46,909 bases of DNA from Psychrobacter sp. 4Bb (lineage in GTDB: Bacteria; Pseudomonadota; Gammaproteobacteria; Pseudomonadales; Moraxellaceae): positions 1-46,909 of the forward strand of contig NZ_PJAS01000067.1 of assembly GCF_002836735.1 (NCBI RefSeq). The letters are read 5' to 3'. The notes under the pieces were generated by a model, which had not been told where the DNA came from, did no database searches, and was given only the letters and a program-made list of their open reading frames with translations. Each line of letters starts with the position of its first letter. Position 1 is the first letter of the stretch. A program made the position numbers and the translations under genes. Shown here one piece after another: positions 8,041 to 16,051 of the stretch.

Positions 8041-10091
8041 AACTTAAAGCGTTATGCTTGGCGATACCGATGTTTGTGTCAGCATGGGCAAATGCGAACA
8101 TTCAAATCTACCCATCGAAAGGTGTTTTTGGGTTAGAACAAGGTTGTCGTACCGATCCTAGCAAATATGAAGAGAATGGTTCTTCTATTGTATGTGATTT
8201 CAGCCAAGCAATTGATAATGAAATCATTCGTAAACAAGCCGAGCAGTTGTTTTTACAAGGTTTAAAACAAGGTTTCGGTGATCAAGTTGTCGACACTATT
8301 TCGCAAAAAACTAAAAATCGTACTTATATAGCCTCTTTAGACGTTTTACGTGCGAGTGAATATGTTGTAAAAAAAGACTCAACAACAGAAATTTTTTTGC
8401 CAGTCACCCTAAGTTTAAAACTCACTAACATATTATCAGGTGAAGTCATTTATAGTGACAGTGCAACACTGTCGCAACCGATTCAAATACTGACGACTGA
8501 CATTGATTCCCCTGCAACAAAAGCTGCCATTAAACAAAAGTTTCAAAGCACGTTGTTGACATTGACTAATCAGTTGACTAATCAATTAAAGTCGAAACTT
8601 AAAGTTTCTGAAATTGAGACTCAGGTGATTGATCGGTGGAAATCTTATTTAGTCTTAGATAAAGGCTTTAAACAAGGCATCACTGTACAAGATGAGCTGA
8701 GTTCAATAGATGGCGATTTGTTACGTGTGGTGCATGCGGACAGTGATTACGCTGTAGCTGTCCCAATATTGATGCAGGGTCGTACTAAGCGCTTTAGTAA
8801 ACTATCAACCAATACTCGTCAGGCTATGAATAAACCTAAAGTATTAGTAGTTGATGTACTGACTTATCAAGGCGAGTCAGAAGATTTAATTGAGCAAATT
8901 TTTTCTGATGCAGTAGGGGAGCAAGCTTCATTTACTTTGACTCCAGTCAATCAACGCTATAGTACTATGGCACAAAGTATTAGTGAACAGACTGCATTAG
9001 CGCAAAGTGAAGACATTCACCAACGTGAGTTACCTGAATTTTTTATTCGGATTAATGTCGTTCCTGTTATTGCTTATCAACAGCAGATTGGAAAAATAAC
9101 TCAGCAACAGGTTCTTCATAGTGAAGTTTTTGCCGAAATGATTGATCGTTCTGGTCGCGTGATTTACTCAGCACATGCAACAGATGATATTAAAGAGGTG
9201 ATTTCAGAAGGAATGGGGTTTTCTCTAGAGGCGCGTAAAGAGGTTGTATTGAAAAACGCACTTTTGAAATTAGGTCAACAATTTCAAAAAGGGATTCAAT
9301 TTACTCGTTCTGATTTAAAAGTCTTAAGTTCAAGTGGTCATAACATTACCATTGATGATGCGGGGGAACGCTTAAGTACCGGAATGAAAGTCCATGTTTA
9401 TCATTCAGATAAGGCAGCAGGACGTAATATTCTGATTCCAACATGGGAAGCGACTGTTTTGGAACGTCAAGGTGCGAGAGTTACTGCGCAATTAGATTTC
9501 CCTGTCAACAGCAGTGATCGGTTACCCGTGCGTTCAGGAGACAGGATTTTGCTTGATAGTTCTGCTCCAGTAGGTGACTCAAAGCAATCTCGCGTTTTAT
9601 GCCCAAGCTTACATACCGAACAAGTCGGTGAAATTCCATTTGATGGTTTTGGTCCTTTAATCTACCACGCTTTTGCCAGTCAGTCGAAACGACCGTTTTA
9701 TGCGACGGGTTCAGGCTTTAAAGGACAGACTCTCCTGAAGGATTCAGTCATTGCTATGACTGAAAATGCTGGGTTCAAAAAAAATATGAAAGTTAATTTT
9801 TTTGTTCCAAAAGATGAATGTTTACAGCCAGTACTTAAGGTTGAAGTGAAACAAGACAGTGTCACATGTAATGTAGACAAAAGTAATTGTGATGCCACAT
9901 TAGTTATGGCCAGTGGTGCACGCATATTCAACCAAAAGTCTGAAAAAATAGGGGCTTATGGTTTGCAACAAGAAATCGAATTAGAGGGTATAGATCATCG
10001 GCATCGTGATGAAATGTATAACATTCAAATGTTTGAGGCTTTACCAAAAATTTTAAATCAAATCGTGCAAACAGCCGATTCTTCACAATAG
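8031..10091 (+). CDS. Exported protein with repeated FlgT-C/SH3-like modules
   Basis: About 686 residues. I start at GTG 8031 rather than TTG 8013, because this gives a clean signal peptide (cut after ANA) and follows GGTGG. The gene overlaps the previous one by 10 nt, so translation is coupled. After a cysteine-bearing N-terminal region there are two segments of the type 'short strand, DkGf.qGitVqDel' (near residue 210) and 'DDAGERLSTGMKVHVY' (near 445), like the small beta-barrels ending FlgT proteins. The C-terminal 130 residues contain paired cysteines. It probably works with its neighbours in the periplasm or at the outer membrane. Function unknown. Confidence 0.65.
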   Translation: MQIKLKALCLAIPMFVSAWANANIQIYPSKGVFGLEQGCRTDPSKYEENGSSIVCDFSQAIDNEIIRKQAEQLFLQGLKQGFGDQVVDTISQKTKNRTYIASLDVLRASEYVVKKDSTTEIFLPVTLSLKLTNILSGEVIYSDSATLSQPIQILTTDIDSPATKAAIKQKFQSTLLTLTNQLTNQLKSKLKVSEIETQVIDRWKSYLVLDKGFKQGITVQDELSSIDGDLLRVVHADSDYAVAVPILMQGRTKRFSKLSTNTRQAMNKPKVLVVDVLTYQGESEDLIEQIFSDAVGEQASFTLTPVNQRYSTMAQSISEQTALAQSEDIHQRELPEFFIRINVVPVIAYQQQIGKITQQQVLHSEVFAEMIDRSGRVIYSAHATDDIKEVISEGMGFSLEARKEVVLKNALLKLGQQFQKGIQFTRSDLKVLSSSGHNITIDDAGERLSTGMKVHVYHSDKAAGRNILIPTWEATVLERQGARVTAQLDFPVNSSDRLPVRSGDRILLDSSAPVGDSKQSRVLCPSLHTEQVGEIPFDGFGPLIYHAFASQSKRPFYATGSGFKGQTLLKDSVIAMTENAGFKKNMKVNFFVPKDECLQPVLKVEVKQDSVTCNVDKSNCDATLVMASGARIFNQKSEKIGAYGLQQEIELEGIDHRHRDEMYNIQMFEALPKILNQIVQTADSSQ

Positions 10092-10103
10092 GGATAACAA
10101 GGT

Positions 10104-10796
10104 ATGAAAAAGATTGCAATTGTTTTAGCAATAGCAGCTTCAATGGGAGCATCAAGCGTCTATGCAGGTTTTGGGTCATTGAGTAGTATTGCATCGTCAT
10201 TATCTGAATCTGTCACTGGCGTATCTTCTTCAAATATGGATATCAACGGTTTCTTTACGCAAGCTAAAGCAACCAATGAAATGTTTACTCAGAGTCGTAC
10301 TGCTTTAGCGTCATTACTAGCAAGTAAACAAGATTCAGATGAATTAAAAGCAAAACAGAAAATTCTGAAAACGACTTCTGATCCGAAAGAAAAAGAAGCA
10401 ATTCAAAAACAAATTGTAGTGTTGTCTAATACTGTTTTAGAAGCCTCTCAAAAGGATGAAGAAGGAACAGTGGCTAAACTGTCAGCATTGAATGTGGAGC
10501 AGAAGCAGCATTTGTTGGACTCTGCAAGAAATTTTGTAATCGCAAGTTTAACCGCTCGTGAATTGGCGATAGGAGCTAAACAAGTAGGAACCAGTGTGAT
10601 CGCAAATCCAAGAAGCTTGGCCAATACAGGGATGTCTTTAGTTGAAGCTAAAAGTGTGGTCGGAGATATAACTGGTATTGCCAAAAACTCAACTATGGCA
10701 TTGGTAGAATATCCAAAACTATTTAAAAAGGCTGGTATTGAATTCAAAATGCCGACAAGTTCAGCAGATAAACCAAAAGTACTAAGTGATATTTAA
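10104..10796 (+). CDS. Small exported helical protein, third gene of the operon
   Basis: A 230-residue protein with a signal peptide cut after residue 21 (VYA/G). The rest is mostly helical: a Ser/Ala-rich start, a charged segment rich in Lys and Asp (about 75-110) that could be a coiled coil, then an amphipathic Ala-rich region. It has no cysteine and no lipobox, so a soluble periplasmic or surface role is likely. It begins 12 bp after the 686-residue gene and ends the operon before a terminator. I do not recognise the family. Confidence 0.6.
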   Translation: MKKIAIVLAIAASMGASSVYAGFGSLSSIASSLSESVTGVSSSNMDINGFFTQAKATNEMFTQSRTALASLLASKQDSDELKAKQKILKTTSDPKEKEAIQKQIVVLSNTVLEASQKDEEGTVAKLSALNVEQKQHLLDSARNFVIASLTARELAIGAKQVGTSVIANPRSLANTGMSLVEAKSVVGDITGIAKNSTMALVEYPKLFKKAGIEFKMPTSSADKPKVLSDI

Positions 10797-10869
10797 GAAG
10801 GTTGATTTAGGTCACATCTTAAATATAATCAAAACTATAAATGATGATTAAATCATTTAAAGAAACAAG

Positions 10870-10893
10870 AGAGTCCTCTAGAGGGCTCTTTTA
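10870..10893 (+). terminator. Terminator of the exported-protein operon
   Basis: AGAGTCCT and AGGGCTCT pair over 8 bp, with one G-U, around CTAG, followed by TTTT. It lies about 75 bp after the third gene. Confidence 0.75.
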
Positions 10894-11116
10894 TGTTTTA
10901 GTATTTTATGGAATTTAAAGCATCAAAACATCATAAATGTCTCGGGATTCTCCCTTAAGCTGACTAATCAAGATATGGAATAATGCCAATATCGTTGCTG
11001 ATAAATTTTATGAGAATAATGGTGTGATGTCACAAATTGCCAACCACACACCTGATCAAGTAATGCTGTATGTTATAAAAATCAGTAGCAAAGGACTATT
11101 TTATATATAAAGATAT
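10894..11116. other. Spacer with a short unexplained open stretch
   Basis: Between the operon terminator and the convergent acyl-CoA dehydrogenase, a plus-strand stretch ending at 11110 stays open for about 45 codons and reads ANIVADKFYENNG then MSQIANHTPDQVM. It has no convincing start or ribosome binding site. It may be a gene fragment or chance; nothing else is visible. Confidence 0.3.
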
Positions 11117-12775
11117 CTAGAGAACTGCTTTGGTCGCGCCAGCCGCCCGTTCGATCAATAAATCTACGGGTGCATCAGGACTTAATGTACCAAAGACTAG
11201 CCCATGCTCATTCCCAATCCTAGAACGACAGAATGCCTGAGCGATCTCCGTATGTTCAATCTGTAGTAGTATCGAAGCTTGTAGCATCAATGCCAGGCGC
11301 TCAATCACATAACGACTACGGAACTCCAAGGTTTGCGTATCCTCAAATCGCTCTATCAGTAGGTTTAATTCTGCATCGTAATCAGCATTTTTTCCTGCTG
11401 CTTGCTGCAGTTCCTTAAATAAAGCTCGCTGAGTTTCTGGCTCCTTTTTTAAGGCACGCAGCACATCTAGACACTGCACATTGCCACTGCCTTCCCAGAT
11501 TGAGTTTAGCGGCGCTTGCCTGTACAGACGCGGCATAATAGTCTCTTCGACATAACCGTTACCGCCCAAACACTCTTGTGCCTCATTAATAAGAACGGGC
11601 GCGCGTTTGCATATCCAATACTTCCCAATTGCTGTCGCGATACGAGCAAGTGCGGCTTCATGAGGGTCTGTTTCTATCTTATCAACTGCGCGTGCAATTC
11701 GCATTGTTAGGGCTAAAGCCGCTTCCGACTCTAAGGCTAAGTCTGCCAACACATTACGCATAATAGGTTGGTTGACTAATAATTTACCAAAGGCTTCGCG
11801 CTGACTGGTATGATGAATCGCTTGGACGATCGCTTGGCGCATTTGAGCTGAGGAGCCAATCATACAGTCAAGTCGGGTTAGCGCGACCATCTCGATAATG
11901 GTCGGGATGCCGCGACCTTCAACGCCCACTAGCTCACCGAATGCACCTTGAAACTCTACCTCGGAGGAAGCATTTGCCCAATCTCCTAATTTGTCTTTTA
12001 AGCGTTGAACTTGTATTGCATTGCGTGTCCCATCAGGCCGGAAGCGTGGTACTAAAAAGCAACTAGGACCACTGTCAGATTGGGCCAAGACGAGATGAGC
12101 ATCGCACATTGGCGCTGAGAAAAACCATTTATGCCCAACGATTTCATAAGAGCCATCCTTTTGTCGTGTGGCTCGAGTCGTATTGCGGCGTAAGTCTGAC
12201 CCACCTTGTTTTTCTGTCATGCCCATGCCTATCGTACAGCCTAGTTTTTCTTCCATGGGCAAGCTGCGCGGATCATAGTGTTCGGATAATAGCTTGGGCA
12301 GCCATTTTTCGGCCAGCACTGGCGAATGACGTAGGGCAGGGATAGCAGCATAGCTCATAGACATAGGGCAACCAAACCCAGCCTCAGGCTGTGAGCCGAG
12401 ATACATGACTGCCGCCCGAGCCACGTGAGCACTATCACGCTTTTCATTGCGCCAAGCAAAATTGCTCATGCCGTATTTCATTCCTGCATGCATCAAATCA
12501 TGGTAAGCCGGATGAAACTCTACTTCATCTATACGCCGACCATAGCTATCAAAGTTGCGCAATTTAGGCTTGTTTTCGTTGGCTAAGAATCCGCTGTTGA
12601 TCAGATCTCCACCAGTCAGTGCGCCAAACTCTTTTAAGTGAATTGCTGCCCAAGCAGCACCCTCTCGTGCGACAGCTTCTTTGAGCGCTGTATCTGTTTC
12701 CCATGCATTATAATTGGCTAAGGCAAAAGGTTGATTCTGCACCTCATGGGTCTTAAATTGATTTACAATTGACAT
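11117..12775 (-). CDS. AidB-type acyl-CoA dehydrogenase
   Basis: A 552-residue flavoprotein of the acyl-CoA dehydrogenase superfamily. The signature GMGMTEKQGGSDLRRN (about residue 185-200), the substrate/flavin block HKWFFSAPMCDA, and ECLGGNGYVEE near residue 405 followed by LPRLYRQAPLNSIWEGSGN match AidB of E. coli (541 residues). AidB binds FAD and DNA and is linked to the alkylation response; many relatives are annotated as isovaleryl-CoA dehydrogenases. GGGAAG lies 8 nt before the ATG. The divergent PaaX-like gene, known as a phenylacetyl-CoA-type repressor, suggests control by an acyl-CoA ester and a catabolic rather than DNA-repair role here. Confidence 0.88.
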   Translation of the reverse strand: MSIVNQFKTHEVQNQPFALANYNAWETDTALKEAVAREGAAWAAIHLKEFGALTGGDLINSGFLANENKPKLRNFDSYGRRIDEVEFHPAYHDLMHAGMKYGMSNFAWRNEKRDSAHVARAAVMYLGSQPEAGFGCPMSMSYAAIPALRHSPVLAEKWLPKLLSEHYDPRSLPMEEKLGCTIGMGMTEKQGGSDLRRNTTRATRQKDGSYEIVGHKWFFSAPMCDAHLVLAQSDSGPSCFLVPRFRPDGTRNAIQVQRLKDKLGDWANASSEVEFQGAFGELVGVEGRGIPTIIEMVALTRLDCMIGSSAQMRQAIVQAIHHTSQREAFGKLLVNQPIMRNVLADLALESEAALALTMRIARAVDKIETDPHEAALARIATAIGKYWICKRAPVLINEAQECLGGNGYVEETIMPRLYRQAPLNSIWEGSGNVQCLDVLRALKKEPETQRALFKELQQAAGKNADYDAELNLLIERFEDTQTLEFRSRYVIERLALMLQASILLQIEHTEIAQAFCRSRIGNEHGLVFGTLSPDAPVDLLIERAAGATKAVL

Positions 12776-12844
12776 GATGATTATCTTCCCTGATTTTAAA
12801 TGTCATTTACTAAGTTTCAGTAGTTCAGTAATTTCCACGATGAG

Positions 12845-12883
12845 TATTACATATAAAAAATAATTTAGTCAATAGGTGTAATA
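12845..12883. promoter_or_regulatory. Inverted repeat in the AidB/PaaX intergenic region
   Basis: TATTACA (12845-12851) and TGTAATA (12877-12883) are perfect 7-bp inverted arms, the right one overlapping the PaaX-like start codon. This is a candidate operator for autoregulation and for control of the divergent dehydrogenase. Confidence 0.4.
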
Positions 12884-13686
12884 TGAACAAACCAACGCCT
12901 CGTTTATTGCTTTTACGCTTACTTATGGTGACAGAAGCAAACACACTTAGTGCGTCTGAAGCGGTGCTGGCAGGCTCGATCTTTGGTATGACAGAAAATA
13001 GTATACGTGTGACGTTGGCTCGTCTGATCCAAGCGGATCTTGCTGAGTTAATTGGTCCTGCCACCTACAAACTCGGACCGAAAGCTCAAAAATTAGGCGC
13101 TGATGTGGCCTTATGGCAGACAGCGGATAAAAGAACGATAAAATCCGACGGCTCATGGATAGCGGTAGCGACCGGTGGGTTACCTCGCAGTGACCGCAAA
13201 GTGCTGCGTGCCCGTGCTCGTGCTTTATCATTATTGGGGTTTCGTGAACTTGATAAAGGGCTTTATCTGCGTCCCAATAATTTATTAGGCGGTGTTGATG
13301 TCGTCCGTCAGCGCCTATTGGACTTGGGCTTAGAAGAGGAAGCTGCAGTTTTGAAAGCCAATGAATTTGATGAGGTTAGGCAGAAAAAAGCACTAGCGCT
13401 CTGGTCGGACATGCATCTTGAAAAGCGTTATAAAGAGAAGTCGCAGCAGCTCGCCGACTGGTTACGTGGTTTGGACGATCTTCCATCCCATGTAGCGCTT
13501 CGAGAAATATTCATGCTTGGAGATGCAGGTATCCGCAGTGTTGTTTTTGACCCTCTACTTCCTGCACCTTTAGTAGATGAGGAAGCACGGCAAAAGTATT
13601 TTGAGACGGTGGGGCGTATTAATGAGGAGGGTAGGCGTTTATGGTTTGCCTTTTTCGAAGAGGCTAAATCGTTAGAGTCCGTTTAG
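12883..13686 (+). CDS. PaaX-like transcriptional regulator
   Basis: A 267-residue protein with an N-terminal winged helix (residues 15-75, including EAVLAGSIFGMTENSIRVTLARLIQADL), a central domain with WIAVATGG and LGFRELDKGLYLRPNN, and a C-terminal helical domain ending FFEEA. This order matches PaaX, the repressor of phenylacetate genes that responds to phenylacetyl-CoA. There is no phenylacetate operon next to it, so the effector is probably another acyl-CoA. It is divergent from the AidB-type gene with 107 bp between the starts, and the simplest target is that promoter and its own. Confidence 0.85.
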   Translation: MNKPTPRLLLLRLLMVTEANTLSASEAVLAGSIFGMTENSIRVTLARLIQADLAELIGPATYKLGPKAQKLGADVALWQTADKRTIKSDGSWIAVATGGLPRSDRKVLRARARALSLLGFRELDKGLYLRPNNLLGGVDVVRQRLLDLGLEEEAAVLKANEFDEVRQKKALALWSDMHLEKRYKEKSQQLADWLRGLDDLPSHVALREIFMLGDAGIRSVVFDPLLPAPLVDEEARQKYFETVGRINEEGRRLWFAFFEEAKSLESV

Positions 13687-14522
13687 CCAAGTCATTAGAA
13701 TGAGTTTAAATAGGATAAAGTGCGACAATAATCAATAACTAGAGTTTAGCAAGGCTAGAATACAGGTCACTTTTGATCTTGTTTAAAGCAGTTAATCTTG
13801 TTTAAAGCAGCATAACTCAGGTGCTCTTGACCTGAAAAAATCCTGAAGTACTGATATCAAATCTGTGTATCAGTACCAACGATATTGATTGAGCATGTTT
13901 TATGTACGTAAAAAGTTCAATAACGCTGGCACGTTTCCTCTCGCACTTCGCCCAGCTACAACCAGCATCGCAGAACCAGGGCTTGCCCAGTCGCCATAAC
14001 CAAATAATCAAAGGTGTTAAATGAGCAAGTTGCGGCTTAAAGCCATTATTCCAAATAATAGCAGTATTGTTTTGTTGCCTTGTAAAGGTGAGCGCAAGAC
14101 ACTATTTTAGTGCTCAAGCAAATGTATTATAAAAGCACGCACTTCATCCTCTACCATGTCAAAGTCGCTCGACCAAAATGCATATTATGACAATATCTTA
14201 CATACATTGACCTTTATGGCCTATAGATATTATACGATTGAATAATCACAATGTAAATTGTAATAAAATAAAATTTAACTCGTATTTGGGCACTGTATTT
14301 TTATAGTGCTTTTACCTCTACTCTACGGAAGATCAATACAATTTAATGTCACGCGACAATCATAGTTTGGACAGTCATACCTATATTAAAATGTATCGTT
14401 AATATTAATGAACTTGCTTTCTCTTCAGAGACTACTTTTATAATGAAGCAAATATCTTCCTTGAGTGCTCATGTAATCTGTCAATAATAAATACAACCAT
14501 TATCGATTTTACTGTCAATAAA
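13687..14522. other. Gene-poor interval with tandem repeat and decayed fragments
   Basis: No intact gene in 836 bases. Seen: a tandem duplication at 13776-13810; a 29-codon frame at 14021-14110 with AAAGGTG before its ATG (begins MSKLRLKAIIPNN); and, on the minus strand around 14108-14180, a fragment ending DFDMVEDEVRAFIIHLLEH that looks like a real protein tail cut off by an upstream stop. From 14200 to 14520 the sequence is AT-rich with no recognised feature. It reads as a site of past gene loss. Confidence 0.45.
13776..13810. repeat. Short tandem duplication
   Basis: ATCTTGTTTAAAGCAG occurs twice, at 13776-13791 and 13795-13810, with a 19-bp period. Only two copies are present, so it is more likely a local duplication than an iteron or CRISPR. 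Confidence 0.9.
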
Positions 14523-15413
14523 CTATAGTAGATAGTGTTCCTTCACATAGTGAATACATAACTCATAAAAGGCCTGAGCAGGCGGAGAAATAGACTTATC
14601 AGCGAGTTTAAAAATTCCAATCTGTCTGTTTAAGGTGGGCTCAGTTAAATCTATCCAAACCAAATCGGGCTCATTCGCAGGGAAGGCAAGCTTGGGAAGG
14701 GTAGTGATACCCAGGTCATTACGCAATAAAGAAAAGAGCGATGTGATGTTCTCTACCGTATATCGCGCACGGCGATTAAGCGCTTCGGCTGGCGTATTTT
14801 CAAGCAATCTACAAGTACCGTTATAAATAAACGGCTGTGCCATGAGTTGCTGCCATGTTAGCCCTTGCGACTGATTTAACTGGTTGTTTAGCTCATTACT
14901 TTTCAGACAGACCACGCCAATTGGGTCTGATATGAGTAAAGTAAAATCTATATTCGTTTGATCAATACTGGTGCAATTGCCCAGTGCCAAATCAATTTCT
15001 CCGGCTAACAATCGATTGGCCACACCGACAGAGTTATCATCTATCAGTACGATCTCAATATCAGGATATTTTTTTGAGTATTCGACCAACACGCTAGGCA
15101 AGAGTTTTGTCACCAGTGATGGCACGCTTGCAATCCTTATTTTGCCTTTATCGCCAGCGGCTGCTCCTTTTAAATCATCCTCTAGCGCTTGATAAACCGT
15201 CATAAACTGCTCGATTTTGGGTAAACAAGTCTCTCCAAAAGGCGTGAGTGTTGCTTTATTTCCTCCTTCAAATAAGCGCTGACCTAGTATTTTTTCCAAT
15301 TCCTTTATCGAGGCAGACAACGCCGCTTGCGAGCGATTGGCGCGATCAGCCGCCGCACGAAACCCTCCTTCTTCCACGACAAATAAGAAATGACGCAATT
15401 GCTGTAGCTTCAT
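14523..15413 (-). CDS. LysR-family regulator of the RidA/ALDH/BCCT cluster
   Basis: A 296-residue LysR-type regulator. The N-terminal helix-turn-helix (MKLQQLRHFLFVVEEGGFRA then SQAALSASIKELEKILGQRLFE) is followed by the two-lobed inducer-binding domain. I take ATG 15413 because the motif LQQLRHFL normally begins within a few residues of the start; a TTG five codons earlier is possible. It is divergent from the RidA gene, and a three-part repeat lies between them, so it is probably the activator of the catabolic operon. The inducer is likely the substrate or first product, unidentified. Confidence 0.92.
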   Translation of the reverse strand: MKLQQLRHFLFVVEEGGFRAAADRANRSQAALSASIKELEKILGQRLFEGGNKATLTPFGETCLPKIEQFMTVYQALEDDLKGAAAGDKGKIRIASVPSLVTKLLPSVLVEYSKKYPDIEIVLIDDNSVGVANRLLAGEIDLALGNCTSIDQTNIDFTLLISDPIGVVCLKSNELNNQLNQSQGLTWQQLMAQPFIYNGTCRLLENTPAEALNRRARYTVENITSLFSLLRNDLGITTLPKLAFPANEPDLVWIDLTEPTLNRQIGIFKLADKSISPPAQAFYELCIHYVKEHYLL

Positions 15414-15445
15414 ATTCAGACCATTCAAAATTATTCTTTAATAAT

Positions 15446-15474
15446 CTATCTTAAATGATAGGTTAAATCTATCA
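15446..15474. promoter_or_regulatory. LysR-type operator with alternating CTATC/GATAG sites
   Basis: CTATC (15446-15450), GATAG (15457-15461) and CTATC (15469-15473) alternate with 6- and 7-nt spacers; TGATAG and CTATCA form a perfect 6-bp inverted repeat at 15456-15474. LysR proteins bind interrupted palindromes of this kind. The site is 33 bp from the LysR start and about 130 bp before RidA, where an activator site is expected. Confidence 0.6.
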
Positions 15475-15602
15475 AAATTCAAATTTAATTAGTTAGATTT
15501 ATCGTTATTAATTAAGTAGGATAAGTCATATAGCAATTGGCGGTGATTAAATAAATTTCAGATCACTTACTGCTGAAACCACTTATCAAAGGACATGACA
15601 AT

Positions 15603-15992
15603 ATGATGACTCACTCAAACAAACAGGCCGTTAAAACCTCGCTTTATGCGTCTAAAGCACCGTTGGAGTGGGCCATCACTAATAACGGAACCTTGTACAC
15701 CGCGCAGATTCCTATTGATGAAAATGGTGATGTGGTTGCAGGTGGTATCGAAGCGCAAACCCGTCAAACGCTAGACAATCTCAAGCACACACTAGAATGT
15801 GCCAATGTTGGTATGGATTCGGTACTACAGGTCATGATCTATGTGACCGATCGCGACTATCTAAAAACAGTCAATCAAGTCTACGCCGAATACTTTGAAG
15901 CACCCTATCCAAATCGGGCCGCGCTCGTGATAGCAGGGCTGGCTCGTGAAGAAATGCTAGTAGAGCTAGTCGTATATGCCGCTGTGCCTTAA
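15603..15992 (+). CDS. RidA-family protein (reactive enamine/imine deaminase)
   Basis: A 129-residue YjgF/YER057c/UK114 protein. Members are trimers that hydrolyse reactive enamines and imines, made mainly by PLP enzymes or amine oxidation, to ketones and ammonia. The fold is seen in GTLYTAQIPIDENGDV, the QTRQTLDNLKHTLECANVGMDSVLQVMIYVTD core and the ending PNRAALVIAGLAREEMLVELVVYAAV. The arginine usually binding the substrate carboxylate is present in PNRAA. It is the first gene after the LysR operator, so this pathway probably makes an imine or enamine. A narrower deaminase role in the main route is possible. Confidence 0.88.
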   Translation: MMTHSNKQAVKTSLYASKAPLEWAITNNGTLYTAQIPIDENGDVVAGGIEAQTRQTLDNLKHTLECANVGMDSVLQVMIYVTDRDYLKTVNQVYAEYFEAPYPNRAALVIAGLAREEMLVELVVYAAVP

Positions 15993-16051
15993 ATTTTGAA
16001 TGTACTCTAGTCAATAAATCAAATAGTTAATACTTTATCAAGGAAGCTCTT

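Noticed and set aside
13776..13810. CRISPR or plasmid iteron array
   Set aside because: Only two 16-bp copies are present with a 3-bp spacer.
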